Notes: a model not told the origin generated them from the letters alone. Shown: positions 42,280-51,752, counted from the stretch's first letter. The stretch: 64,000 nucleotides of DNA from Nitrospira sp. SG-bin1 (GCA_002083365.1 LVWS01000044.1:69649-133648); one strand, 5' to 3'. Numbers and translations are program-made.

Positions 42280-43320
42280 ATGTCGAAGATCGGATTGAAC
42301 ATTGGTCGGTCTTGTACCACCCTGTTTAGCTTGATGGCGTTGGTAATATGCACGGCATTGTTAATTCCGTCTCGTGCGTCTGCCGAATGGTCCGCGACCG
42401 GAGGCGGGGCGTTGTTCTACACGGACAATGCCAATCTGTTTTCCGCCACACGCCGCTCCAGTCTCGATGGTGATCCATCGCAACCAGTTTTAGATACGTC
42501 GGCCTTTGGGCATGGCAAAGACATGGTGTTCGAGCCGACCCTCCGGGTGATGAAATTTATCCCTTCCTCATGGGGCCAGACGGCCTTCACGATCAAGCTT
42601 CGCGGGTTCGTCTACGCCGTCAATCCGGAATTCAGTCAGACAGGCATTTACCTGGAGGGGGTTCATGCCTTCAATCCTGACACTGCTATCCGGTTGCGAT
42701 TTTTTACCGCTCCCGATCAGTTGCTGGGACAGGCTAATGTCGAGCGGGATGGGATCGGGTTGCAAGATGCGAGGGTCTCTTCCCATATCGGTGCAGTCCG
42801 ATTTGATAAGCGTCTTTCCGACCATTGGGAAATCCAACTCTATGGACGCGCTGGAATCCGGCGCTTCAATGAGCCCTTTGCCGAGAGAGACATGTTCTTG
42901 TGGGCGGTGAGCCCGCGTCTGGTTTGGCATATGACGCACCACGCTAGAATGGTAATCGGCTATCAGTATGAACGGGGCTTAGCCGAAGGCCGTCACCATC
43001 CCGAATTTCATGAAGATGGTTCCTATGTTCAACATTTCGCGTCGATCGCTTTTGAGGCCGATCTGATGGAACATCTGGAATTGGAGCTGGACTTTCACTA
43101 TGAACGCAACAACTTTACGACAGGGATCTCCGAGGATGAGCTGCATTTTCTTGGAGGCGAGAACATCTTTCTCGGAAGCGGTAGGCTCCTGTACCAGGTC
43201 ACGGATAATACCGCTGTGACGTTCACGGTTCAGCGAGCCAACCGCAATCTGAATTCTGAACTTGAACATATACAGGCCTTCAATACCAATGTGGGCCTCG
43301 GCGTCCTGTACCGGTTTTGA
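42280..43320 (+). CDS. Outer-membrane beta-barrel protein
   Basis: 346 residues. Signal peptide ending ASA-EW, then alternating aromatic strands and a C-terminal ...LGVLYRF, the outer-membrane insertion signature. No specific porin family identified. The 224-base gap before it (42056-42279) contains no gene on the plus strand; on the minus strand a 34-codon frame with good codon use might be a relic. Confidence 0.75.
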   Translation: MSKIGLNIGRSCTTLFSLMALVICTALLIPSRASAEWSATGGGALFYTDNANLFSATRRSSLDGDPSQPVLDTSAFGHGKDMVFEPTLRVMKFIPSSWGQTAFTIKLRGFVYAVNPEFSQTGIYLEGVHAFNPDTAIRLRFFTAPDQLLGQANVERDGIGLQDARVSSHIGAVRFDKRLSDHWEIQLYGRAGIRRFNEPFAERDMFLWAVSPRLVWHMTHHARMVIGYQYERGLAEGRHHPEFHEDGSYVQHFASIAFEADLMEHLELELDFHYERNNFTTGISEDELHFLGGENIFLGSGRLLYQVTDNTAVTFTVQRANRNLNSELEHIQAFNTNVGLGVLYRF

Positions 43321-43454
43321 AGACTACGCATGAAACCGTCGCCCTTGCTTTTTCCGCGTTTCTACCCTGTTGCACAGATGAACGATGTGCAGCAAATCAG
43401 CAGTGTATCTTGAGACCGCCGATCTGAGATAATGATGTGTCCAGAGAGCAACCG

Positions 43455-43973
43455 ATGATGAGAGCGATATTCCTCGCGACCTTGTGCGCTCTTCTCGCCG
43501 CCTGCCATAGCACCCCGGGCGTGGTCCCCCCGGCCGTGCACGACCTCAACCGCTTGGCTGCGGTCAAATCGATCTACATTGAGGACCTCGGGCATGAAGA
43601 GGGCGCACCCTTGATAGAGGGTTCCAACGTTGTCAAGGAAGAGATCAGCGCAGGATTGGCCAAATCAGGGCGTTTTTCTCTCGCCGAATCTCCCCGACAA
43701 GCCGATGCAATCTTGGCGGGATTGGCTGGTTTCGAGAAGTGGTACCACGGGATGGAAGGGTTTTATGGATTGGAAGGAGACCTTGATACCCATTACTTGG
43801 GTGTAGGACATTTTCGATTAGTGGATGCCAAAACCAAGGAGCCCATCTGGACACACGAATATGAACGGGGCCTTCTGAAGCCCACACAGAGCATAACAAG
43901 CCGGGTCGCCGATCAAGTGGTCGAACAATTGCTGTCGGATGCCACTCTTGCCGCAAAGAGAACTACCCCTTAA
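43455..43973 (+). CDS. Lipoprotein, DUF4136-like
   Basis: 172 residues. Lipobox LLAAC near residue 17. The mature domain (KSIYIEDLGHEEGAPLIEGSNVVKEEISAGLAKSGRF ... ILAGLAGFEKW) has the layout of LptE/DUF4136-like periplasmic lipoproteins that bind outer-membrane partners. Follows the beta-barrel gene and may work with it. Start at the ATG pair 43455/43458; a GTG at 43437 is less likely. Confidence 0.65.
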   Translation: MMRAIFLATLCALLAACHSTPGVVPPAVHDLNRLAAVKSIYIEDLGHEEGAPLIEGSNVVKEEISAGLAKSGRFSLAESPRQADAILAGLAGFEKWYHGMEGFYGLEGDLDTHYLGVGHFRLVDAKTKEPIWTHEYERGLLKPTQSITSRVADQVVEQLLSDATLAAKRTTP

Positions 43974-43982
43974 CGCCCTTCC

Positions 43983-44002
43983 GAGGAACTTGGTGCTTCC
44001 TC
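43983..44002 (+). terminator. Hairpin after the lipoprotein gene
   Basis: GAGGAA-CTTGGTGC-TTCCTC, 10 bases past the stop, followed within 20 bases by a CTTTTCTCTTTTTT tract. Separates the barrel/lipoprotein pair from the iota-CA-like genes. The rest of the gap to 44267 holds no gene. Confidence 0.6.
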
Positions 44003-44267
44003 ACCCATGCCGCAAATCTTTTCTCTTTTTTCGATTACTCATCGCGAGCGATGCAATGGAATTGGTTCCGTTTGTTGAATTGATTTTCCAGGACTTACTA
44101 CTTCTGGCATAGTGAACCTCGGCAATGACCTCGTCGCGCCGGGCTCCGTGAAAGCTGGGCATTTCCTCCATATCAATATGTTGTGAGCCACGTGCTCGTG
44201 TTGTCCCAAGGTTGTACCAACGCCATGCCATGACGGTGGTCGATGAATGTAAGAGAAAGGCTCCATC

Positions 44268-45155
44268 ATGAGAGAACTCGCATTGTTGATAGTATTTGTT
44301 GCGGTTCCCACTTTGGGCTTTGCCGAGATGGCGCAACATACTGAAGTGTGTGTAGCGGCCAGCGAACAGGATATTGCCGCCCTATTTGACCGATGGAATG
44401 AGTCACTGAAAACAGGCGACCCCTACGAAGTTGTCGGGAACTACGCTTCGAAATCCGTTTTACTTCCCACAGTCTCGAGCAAACCGCGCTTCACAGTCGA
44501 TGAAAAGGCCGCGTACTTCCGAGAGTTCCAGCGAGATCAGCCGGAAGGGCGTATCGAATCCCGTATCATTGAGCTTGACTGCAATACGGCAATCGATGAA
44601 GGCCTTTACACGTTTACCTTCAAAAAAACCGGTGCCATCGTACAAGCCCGATACACCTTCACTTATAAATGGGATGGGAAACAATGGCTGATCACCAGCC
44701 ACCACTCGTCCAGATTGCCGACCGAGCAAGCTCCTCCAGAAGAGCCTGTCCACGCTGTCGCCCAGCATTCCGAAGTGTGTGTTGCAGCCAGTGAAAGAGA
44801 AATTGAAGTCTTACTGGAGCGATGGAAGGAATCTCTCCTAAGCGGCAACGCCCACAGAGTCATGACTCATTATGCTGCGAAGTCCGTTTTACTACCGCTT
44901 TCGTCGACCAAGCCCCGACTCACTCTCGATGAGAAGGAAGCCTACTTCCGCCATTTTCTCAAGGATAAACCCCTGGTCGACGTTCACTCCCGGACGATTG
45001 AACTGGACTGCAACACGGCGATCGACGAAGGCCTCTATACGTTTACCTTCCAGAAGACTGGGACCATCGTCAGGGCCCGGTACAGCATCGTCTACAAATG
45101 GGACGGCTTGCAGTGGTTGATTACGAGCGACCATTCATCGATCTATCCGCCATAA
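44268..45155 (+). CDS. Iota-carbonic-anhydrase-like protein with two domains
   Basis: 295 residues. Sec signal (LALLIVFVAVPTLGFA), then two tandem domains (about 24-150 and 167-293) of the CaMKII-association/SgcJ-EcaC (SnoaL-like) fold. Each contains VCVAAS, AIDEGLYTFTF and YKWDG.QWLITS.HSS. The ending HHSS (145-148) in domain 1 is the mark used for the iota class first found in diatoms; domain 2 has DHSS (288-291). Iota enzymes hydrate CO2, some without metal. Activity here is inferred from these motifs and from the carbon-uptake neighbours; an unrelated SnoaL-like role is possible. Confidence 0.72.
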   Translation: MRELALLIVFVAVPTLGFAEMAQHTEVCVAASEQDIAALFDRWNESLKTGDPYEVVGNYASKSVLLPTVSSKPRFTVDEKAAYFREFQRDQPEGRIESRIIELDCNTAIDEGLYTFTFKKTGAIVQARYTFTYKWDGKQWLITSHHSSRLPTEQAPPEEPVHAVAQHSEVCVAASEREIEVLLERWKESLLSGNAHRVMTHYAAKSVLLPLSSTKPRLTLDEKEAYFRHFLKDKPLVDVHSRTIELDCNTAIDEGLYTFTFQKTGTIVRARYSIVYKWDGLQWLITSDHSSIYPP

Positions 45156-45427
45156 CTACAGGCCTGTATTCTGCGTCAGCGGCTTCGCATAGAGCCACAT
45201 TGGTGACTTCCACAATTGCCCTTCTGACTACTAACGGGTGATCTCTGTCGCACAGGTTGCTACGCCTCTGGGAGCCGTGATCCGTCATCTGTTTAGTTTA
45301 CAGGAGCACTTCGCTGCATATCAGAGGTGACGGATTCGATCCGCATCAGGCTAACTTCATGGTGACCCTACTACTTAGGAACACTTACATGGGGAATGTG
45401 AACGGATCTGATATGATCGCGATCTAG

Positions 45428-45457
45428 TTGAGAATCCGCATTTGCCAAAACTATAAT
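45428..45457 (+). promoter_or_regulatory. Sigma-70-type promoter of second iota-CA-like gene
   Basis: TTGAGA (45428-45433), an 18-base spacer and a perfect TATAAT (45452-45457), about 90 bases before the ATG at 45551. The 395-base gap 45156-45550 shows no gene. Confidence 0.55.
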
Positions 45458-45550
45458 ACGTCCCGCAGTGGAATCCTGTTCCGCGTCGCAATCAATTTTT
45501 CATATCGATTAGGTGCCGGGGATATCAATCCACACGTGGGAGGAACGGCC

Positions 45551-46504
45551 ATGAGGGCATTGTCATTGTTGCTTGTGGGTATCGTATTGTCCATGGTGAG
45601 CTGCGCAGATAAACTCGCCGAGAAACCGAAAGTCGATACGCTTCATAAATTCAATCATGTCGTTCCCAAACATTCCGAAGTATGCGTGGCGGCTACCGAG
45701 GAGGACATTGCGGCCTTGTTCGATCGTTGGAATACCGCTCTTCAAACAGGAGACGTCCACAAGGTATCCGCCAATTACGCTCCCAAGTCTGTATTGCTTC
45801 CAACCGTGTCGAGCCGGCCCCGCCTCACGACCTATGATAAAGAAGATTATTTTCATCATTTTCTTGAGAATCAACCGGTAGGACACATCGATTCTCAAGA
45901 CTCTCGGGAAATTGAAATCGACTGCAATACGGCGATCGATACCGGGCTCTACACCTTCACCTTTCAGAAAACCGGGGCCAGCGTGAAAGCCCGCTACACC
46001 TTTACCTACAAGTGGGACGGCAAACAATGGCTGATCACCAGCCATCATTCATCCGCGCTGCCAACGACAGATGCCCCTCCGGCGCACATTCACCAGGCAG
46101 TGGCCCAACATGCTGAAGAATGTGTGGAGGCCAGTGAAGAACAAATTGCGGCCTTATTTGACCGCTGGAATGGGGCACTCCAAACCGGCGACGTTCACAA
46201 AGTTGCCGCCAATTACGCTCCAACCTCTCTTTTGTTGCCGACCGTCTCGAGCAGACCCCGATTCACCTCTGTAGATAAAGAAGATTACTTCCATCATTTT
46301 CTCGAGAACCGGCCAGTGGGACGAATCGATTCCCGCGAGATTGAGATCGACTGCAATACGGCGATCGACACCGGGCTCTACACCTTCACCTTTCAGAAAA
46401 CCGGGGCCAGCGTGAAAGCCCGCTATACCTTCACCTACAAGTGGGACGGCAAACAATGGCTGATCACCAGCCACCATTCATCAGCTGTTCCTCCAAAGGA
46501 GTAA
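45551..46504 (+). CDS. Iota-carbonic-anhydrase-like lipoprotein with two domains
   Basis: 317 residues. Signal with lipobox SMVSC (Cys18), so probably membrane-anchored, unlike the soluble neighbour. Two tandem CaMKII-association-type domains (about 40-170 and 186-313), each ending WLITSHHSS (HHSS at 165-168 and 308-311). GGGAGG lies 7 bases before the ATG. The two halves share a nearly identical 130-base stretch, pointing to recent duplication or conversion. With the gene before it, four iota-type domains are encoded in a row. Confidence 0.74.
   Translation: MRALSLLLVGIVLSMVSCADKLAEKPKVDTLHKFNHVVPKHSEVCVAATEEDIAALFDRWNTALQTGDVHKVSANYAPKSVLLPTVSSRPRLTTYDKEDYFHHFLENQPVGHIDSQDSREIEIDCNTAIDTGLYTFTFQKTGASVKARYTFTYKWDGKQWLITSHHSSALPTTDAPPAHIHQAVAQHAEECVEASEEQIAALFDRWNGALQTGDVHKVAANYAPTSLLLPTVSSRPRFTSVDKEDYFHHFLENRPVGRIDSREIEIDCNTAIDTGLYTFTFQKTGASVKARYTFTYKWDGKQWLITSHHSSAVPPKE
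45921..46050 (+). repeat. Direct repeat inside the iota-CA-like gene, unit 1
   Basis: About 130 bases repeated at 46350-46479 (offset 429 bases) with only a handful of differences. Codes for the C-terminal half of each domain, including the HHSS end. Confidence 0.85.
46350..46479 (+). repeat. Direct repeat inside the iota-CA-like gene, unit 2
   Basis: Second unit of the 130-base repeat. Divergence is much lower than between other parts of the two domains, consistent with gene conversion. Confidence 0.85.
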
Positions 46505-46706
46505 CGGCGAACCGAACGCTTCTTATGGTATGGTAAGAGACGCGAGAGCGGAAACAGCCGGCCTATCGAAGGCACCTCTCGTTAATGGGGACCCCACTGC
46601 TGACTCTCTCTCCATCATCGGCTTCAGATGGCTGGCACCACCTGGAGCCGATGCCTATCAATATGGATACTTACTCAGTACCGTGTGCATTTGTTCTAAG
46701 ATGCGG

Positions 46707-48062
46707 TCAGGATGTCGCGCTGACCTTCCTCAAATTTGCAAGATAGTTGTTGACGACTTCTTTTGCGGGCATCCGATTGACTTGAGTGTCGACGAGATAA
46801 TGCACTGTCCCGTGTACGGCCATGGCAATGAGAAGGCCTTCGAAGATTCCTACTTTGTATACCAGAGCGCCGGTCAGAATGGCCAAAACCATGGCATAAG
46901 GACCATGATGGGTCACATGCATGAGGCCGGCGATCATTTTCCATCCGGTAAACATCATGACGATGGCCACGGCGAACTTGGGCAGTAGCTCCAAATATTG
47001 AGGATTGATGACAAAGAAAGTGACCACGCATCCGATGATCAGCACAGAAAACTTTGTATAAGCCCCCGCCAGTCGGTTCGTGGTGCTCTTGGCCAATCCA
47101 TCCAAATTCGTCATGCCACCAAAAAAGCTTGCCCCGATATTGGCGATCCAAATCGCCAATAAACTGTTATTGCTGTTGCACTCACGCTTGAGCGGATCGA
47201 TTTTTTGGATGGCGGCGTTGCTCATGACCTGTTCGATGACGTCAATGAGGGCCAGCATGGCTGCAAACCCGAAGACATAGAACCAGGTCAACGGACTGTC
47301 GAGATGAGGAATCGGGAGTGCCAACGAGAGGGGAACATCTTCGACATGCAACATCGGCATGTGAATAAATTGCGCCAGAAGGACTCCCGCCGCAATGATG
47401 ACGAAATACGGCACGGCAGGCTGGATGTACCGAAATTTTGTGAACAGATAGACAAAAATTCCCAGTCCAGCCAAGGAAATGAAAATCATGTGGATTCGTG
47501 CATCGTTAAAGAACGTATCTGTGGCTATCAATTCGGCTGGAAGTTCGTAGGTGAAGTCCAAGAACTTCAACGCTATCTTTAATCCAATCCCGGCGAGTAG
47601 TCCTTCAACGAGGTACGCCGGGACAGCCAGCAAAATATATCTCTGCCAATTGAATTTCCAGATGATCGCCTGCATGACGGCCGTGAGAAAAATGACGAAC
47701 GCCATGTTTTCCATGCCGAAGCTGGCGACTCCCATGGCCAGAACGGGAGCCAGCCCTGCGGCAATGCCGGGACAGCCGATAAAGTTGCCCGGCCGAAACC
47801 ATGCGTTGATCCATCCGATCAAACAGGCAAATGCAACGGTTGCGAGTCCCACTTTGATGGGATAATCCGACATCATGGCGATCCCAACCGACAGTGGGAT
47901 GGCCATCACTCCCGTGATGAGACCTGCGGCGATATCACGACCGACATATTGCGCTTGGAACGCAGCCGACTCGAGGGTTACTGCCTTGGGAAGCTGTCCA
48001 GTGTATCTTGAATCATCGGCCGTTGAAACCGACGTTTGCGTGGTGATTGTCATGCCATCCAT
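46707..48062 (-). CDS. SulP-family anion (likely bicarbonate) transporter without STAS domain
   Basis: 451 residues, about 12-14 helices. Family sequences include RDIAAGLITGVMAIPLSVGIAMM near the N-terminus and a long NNSLLAIWIANIGASFFGGM segment. The C-terminal STAS domain present in most SulP proteins (and in BicA) is missing; the protein ends soon after the last helix. Start at 48062: GAGGAG 7 bases upstream. Convergent with the iota-CA-like gene. SulP proteins carry sulfate, bicarbonate or other anions; bicarbonate is inferred from position. Confidence 0.85.
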   Translation of the reverse strand: MDGMTITTQTSVSTADDSRYTGQLPKAVTLESAAFQAQYVGRDIAAGLITGVMAIPLSVGIAMMSDYPIKVGLATVAFACLIGWINAWFRPGNFIGCPGIAAGLAPVLAMGVASFGMENMAFVIFLTAVMQAIIWKFNWQRYILLAVPAYLVEGLLAGIGLKIALKFLDFTYELPAELIATDTFFNDARIHMIFISLAGLGIFVYLFTKFRYIQPAVPYFVIIAAGVLLAQFIHMPMLHVEDVPLSLALPIPHLDSPLTWFYVFGFAAMLALIDVIEQVMSNAAIQKIDPLKRECNSNNSLLAIWIANIGASFFGGMTNLDGLAKSTTNRLAGAYTKFSVLIIGCVVTFFVINPQYLELLPKFAVAIVMMFTGWKMIAGLMHVTHHGPYAMVLAILTGALVYKVGIFEGLLIAMAVHGTVHYLVDTQVNRMPAKEVVNNYLANLRKVSATS

Positions 48063-48406
48063 AGCAACGCTCCTCAGCACGAATGAGGGTTCGAATAAGG
48101 GATTCCTTTCCCAGTTCGGTGGTTCAGCAAGAACAAGACCGGCGGGTAAAACCATCGCAAGCTATCGATAATGTACGTCATTTCAACATATGGTCTATGA
48201 ATCAACAGTTGACGCTTCTCATTCGCACTGGACGGATGTGCTTGGGTGCACCAGCCGTGCGTATGCGCACGATTGTTACCATTGATCATGGCGGAAAAAT
48301 ATGGAGGAGGTAAAAGACAGATCTGTTCTTGAGAAAAGGCGGCTGGGACCAGTCGCAGGACTTGGTGAAGATGAAGACGGACTGTTCCGTTCTGGACCCT
48401 ATCGAA
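48063..48406. other. Intergenic region upstream of the SulP gene
   Basis: About 340 bases, no gene. A minus-strand CCGGTCTTGTTCTTGCT at 48126-48142 has GG-N10-GC spacing but several mismatches to the sigma-54 consensus, so I do not call it a promoter. Confidence 0.35.
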
Positions 48407-49168
48407 CTACAGGTTGATGAAAAGTTGAAATAAAATGATGTGATTCATCTGATTGGCCAGGTTGGGAAGTGACCGACTGTCGAGGAGCTGATTTTGGTAG
48501 CCGACGTCCATGTTGAGATACTTCGAAAACGTCCTGTTGATCCCGACAAAGAATCGATTTTGATCAAAACCGGCCGCAGGTCCACGGGTACCGACCGTAT
48601 TCAGATGAACAAAAATTTCGTCGTAGCCGACAAGAGCCCATTCCGTCGCCATGGGCAAGGGATATGTCAGCCTCAGCATTTGTCTGAACCGTACAGCGGT
48701 ACCGTCCACATGCTCGATCCAGCGCTCCTCCAGACGGGTTCGGCTGAGAATTTTGAAGGAGCCCAACGTATGTGCATAGTTGATCTGCTGGTAGATGCGG
48801 CTTTCTTCGAAAAAGGGTGACTGAGGCGGTGTATGGCGCTGATTAAAGTTGCCGACCCAGGCATAGCCTTGCCAGATGGAAAGTTTTTCCGTCAACTGAT
48901 AGCCAAGTGCGGGTCTGAGGAGCAGTTGATCAATATGGCCGGCATCGTCCAGATCGGCGAAGCGGGGGTTGACCTCCATATAGGCAAGGATTGATGAGGG
49001 AAGTTTCACCGTCAAAAAGACAGGTGACCATAGGCGAAAGTCTTGACTAAATGTCGAGGTGGACTGGGCGAAGGTTTCTCCTCCCACCAGCAGCCCACAC
49101 GCGAAGGTCGCGATCGCGAGTCCCCGTCTCCACTTGCACGCTCGTTGATTCGCTTCTGCACGCTGCAT
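48407..49168 (-). CDS. DUF2490 outer-membrane protein
   Basis: 253 residues. Signal peptide (LAIATFACGLLVGGETFAQS), then the DUF2490 pattern: FSQDFRLWSP, LSIWQGYAW, RTRLEERW, RQMLRLTYPL and a C-terminal ...HIILFQLFINL. Probably a small beta-barrel. AAGGAGG lies 4 bases before the ATG. Confidence 0.85.
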   Translation of the reverse strand: MQRAEANQRACKWRRGLAIATFACGLLVGGETFAQSTSTFSQDFRLWSPVFLTVKLPSSILAYMEVNPRFADLDDAGHIDQLLLRPALGYQLTEKLSIWQGYAWVGNFNQRHTPPQSPFFEESRIYQQINYAHTLGSFKILSRTRLEERWIEHVDGTAVRFRQMLRLTYPLPMATEWALVGYDEIFVHLNTVGTRGPAAGFDQNRFFVGINRTFSKYLNMDVGYQNQLLDSRSLPNLANQMNHIILFQLFINL

Positions 49169-49424
49169 AATACCTCCTTAATTGAGCATTCAGCTGCCGC
49201 TCTCTCATAAAACCTCGCGCGCTGCTTCTAAGATACGCCATCGCTCTCCCACGTATTCCTCACTCATAACGAGTTCAGATGGGATTGAGGTTATGGGTTT
49301 GTGCTTCACCTTGGGCAGACCTTGTACTCGTCCCACGAGGGAAACGCCAGTTAAAAATTTAAGGAATCACGCTCCTCCGGTGCCGGATTGCGCCCGCGGT
49401 GTGATTGTGCTAGCTACTTCTCTC

Positions 49425-49835
49425 ATGCTGTACATCTCATCGTCTCTATCGATCCCGGATCAAGAGATCGACATTCACGCCATACGATCGCAAGGTGCAG
49501 GGGGGCAGAACGTCAACAAGGTCTCAACAGCCGTCCATCTGCGATTTGATATCCGTTCGTCATCGTTGCCGCAATTCTATAAAGAGGCTCTGTTGCAACT
49601 GCATGATCATCGTATTTCCGCTGACGGCGTGATCACGATCAAAGCTCAGCAGTATCGGACCCAGGAGCGTAACCGCGAAGATGCGCTGAATCGTTTACAG
49701 ACGCTCATTCAACATGCGGTGATTCCGCGCAAGAAACGAAAGGCCACCTCACCGACACGCGGTTCCCAGGACCGACGGATTGAACGGAAGAAGAGACAGG
49801 GGCGCTTGAAGGCGCTGAGACGAACGCTGGAGTGA
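49425..49835 (+). CDS. arfB: ArfB-type peptidyl-tRNA hydrolase (ribosome rescue)
   Basis: 136 residues. GGQ motif in RSQGAGGQNVNKVST and a basic C-terminal tail (KKRKAT...RRIERKKRQGRLKALRR) that enters the mRNA channel in ArfB/YaeJ. Releases peptides from ribosomes stalled on broken mRNA. No strong ribosome site. The 256 bases before it contain no other gene. Confidence 0.9.
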   Translation: MLYISSSLSIPDQEIDIHAIRSQGAGGQNVNKVSTAVHLRFDIRSSSLPQFYKEALLQLHDHRISADGVITIKAQQYRTQERNREDALNRLQTLIQHAVIPRKKRKATSPTRGSQDRRIERKKRQGRLKALRRTLE

Positions 49836-49877
49836 CGAGCGCTCGTCGTTGGGGTGGCTTTCAGCATATCGGGATGG

Positions 49878-50537
49878 CTAGGAGCGATGGTCCTTGGTTT
49901 TCGCGGCGTTGGTTTTAGCCTGCTGCAGCACCGCTTGCGCCTCCGGGATGAAATCCAGCCGTTGGTGTTTCTCGGCGATGGCCAGCGCCTCTGACGCCAA
50001 TGTGACGGCATCGGCATGCCGACCGTGCTGACACCAGACCTTCGCAAGTGCAAGTCTGGCATTGACAGATTTCGGGGCTTGTTGGACGACACGTTGCAAC
50101 AGTTGCTCGCCTTTTCCCGAATCTCCTCCAAGGAAACTCGGCAACTTCACCAGCAATGTCCCCTTCGCGGAGAGCGCGTCAATGTGAGCCGGATCGATTT
50201 CGAGCGCGCGGTCCAGTTCATGCATCATGCGGCGAAGTCCGAAAATCGAGGTCAGGGATTCTCCGTCGATGCGGAGCAGCTCGCCCAGATTGCAGAAAAG
50301 CGCAAAGTGGGCATCGGCGCTTCCCTCCTCCGCTGCCACGGCTTGTTCTCCCAAGGTCTGTCCCTGTTGAAAATGCGCGAGGCGTGCTGAACGATCCGTG
50401 GCGAGCCTGCCTTTATTGCATTGTTCGAGGGCCTGTTTTGACAGGAGCGCTCCCGGGTTCTGCGCCCTAGACGGCATCGGAAGGACGAGTGCCCCACTTG
50501 CAAGTAAACCTACCAAAACAAAGAAAATCTTCTGCAT
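49878..50537 (-). CDS. Exported TPR-repeat protein
   Basis: 219 residues from MQKIFFVLVGLLASGALVL, a signal peptide ending near SRAQ. Helical repeats with TPR character: AHIDALSAKGTLLVKLP, SVNARLALAKVWCQHGRHADAVTLASEALAIA. Probably a periplasmic scaffold. No partner visible. Confidence 0.75.
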   Translation of the reverse strand: MQKIFFVLVGLLASGALVLPMPSRAQNPGALLSKQALEQCNKGRLATDRSARLAHFQQGQTLGEQAVAAEEGSADAHFALFCNLGELLRIDGESLTSIFGLRRMMHELDRALEIDPAHIDALSAKGTLLVKLPSFLGGDSGKGEQLLQRVVQQAPKSVNARLALAKVWCQHGRHADAVTLASEALAIAEKHQRLDFIPEAQAVLQQAKTNAAKTKDHRS

Positions 50538-50768
50538 GGTTCTTGTGAATAAGAATGAAAAGGACTCATTGATAAAACAGCGTTCAGACCAGCAAACACA
50601 ATGCCAATCAGTCGCCACTTTCAACCATCCATACCCCCTAGATACACCGAGACAATACATGAAAATTGTGTCGGTAGATGGACAAGTTGGTGCAGGGATG
50701 TGCTCAGAGAAGGCCGGAAAGTTTTTGGAGGTCTCCTAACTTTGCGGTTTGAGTTCCGTGATCATCGC

Positions 50769-51560
50769 TTAAGCGGTTCCCTGCTCGCCGGATGCCACCA
50801 TGCCCAAAATATTGAATCCACCGTCCACGTAGATCACTTCGCCAGTAATGCCTCGTCCCAATGGGCTGACCAAGAACAGGGCTGTATCGCCGACCTCCCC
50901 CTGTTCGGTGGCACGCCGAAGCGGAGACACTTCCTTATGATGATCGACCATTTTGGTAATGCCCGAGACCCCGCGTGCGGCCAGCGTCTTGATGGGGCCG
51001 GCGGAGATGGCATTTACACGGATGTTCAGGGGGCCAAGGTCATACGCTAAATAGCGCACCGTGGCCTCCAGCGCGGCTTTGGCGACGCCCATTACGTTGT
51101 AGTGAGGCACGACCCGCTCGCTGCCGAGATAGGTGAGGGTAACAATGGAGCCTCCCGCGGCCATCAAGGGCAATGCGGCGCGAGAGACTGCGACGAGCGA
51201 ATAGGCGCTGATGTCGAGCGCCATCGCAAATCCCTGTCGCGTCGTATTCACGAATTGTCCGCTCAGCTCCTCCCGTGGCGCGAACGCCAGGGAGTGGACG
51301 AGAAAATCGATTTGACCGACTTCCTTCTGAACCTGCTGCATGAGCGAAGTAATTTCGGCGTCATTGCTGACATCGCAGGGAAACGCTTTTGCGCCGGGTA
51401 AAGTGGCGGCAAGGTCCTCCACGTTTTGCTTGAGCCGTTCGTTCTGATAATTGAAGAGGAGCTGCGCGCCTTGATCGGCCGTCGATTGCGCGATGGCCCA
51501 GGCAATGCTGTGTTTATTCGCCACGCCGATAATGAGTCCCTTTTTTTCCTTTAGCAACAT
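50769..51560 (-). CDS. fabI: Enoyl-ACP reductase FabI
   Basis: 263 residues. SDR-type NADH site IIGVANKHSIAWAIA (10-24), the FabI-specific catalytic pair Y154-x6-K161 with Y144, and VDGGFNI near the end. Catalyses the last step of each fatty-acid elongation cycle. The ATG at 51560 follows AAGGAG by about 10 bases. Confidence 0.96.
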   Translation of the reverse strand: MLLKEKKGLIIGVANKHSIAWAIAQSTADQGAQLLFNYQNERLKQNVEDLAATLPGAKAFPCDVSNDAEITSLMQQVQKEVGQIDFLVHSLAFAPREELSGQFVNTTRQGFAMALDISAYSLVAVSRAALPLMAAGGSIVTLTYLGSERVVPHYNVMGVAKAALEATVRYLAYDLGPLNIRVNAISAGPIKTLAARGVSGITKMVDHHKEVSPLRRATEQGEVGDTALFLVSPLGRGITGEVIYVDGGFNILGMVASGEQGTA

Positions 51561-51752
51561 TGGCACGCTTCTCCTTTTCGAAATCGACGACTGGGTATTG
51601 ACTTGGACACACACCACAAAGCTGCACCCGGACTCTGCCCAGAATAAACCGTGAGGTAGAATGAGAGTCGCTTATCAGTGCGGATGGAAGATAGCATGAT
51701 TTGGCCTCACTGTGAACCTACTCAGGGATGCTTGATCCACTGGGGGTCCGCC

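Noticed and set aside
46530..46988. 152-residue plus-strand frame after the iota-CA-like genes
   Set aside because: Mostly antisense to the 3' end of the SulP gene and lacks any protein-like motif.
49182..49424. N-terminal extension of ArfB
   Set aside because: Family proteins start at the SSSLSIPDQEI region; the 81 extra residues look non-coding.
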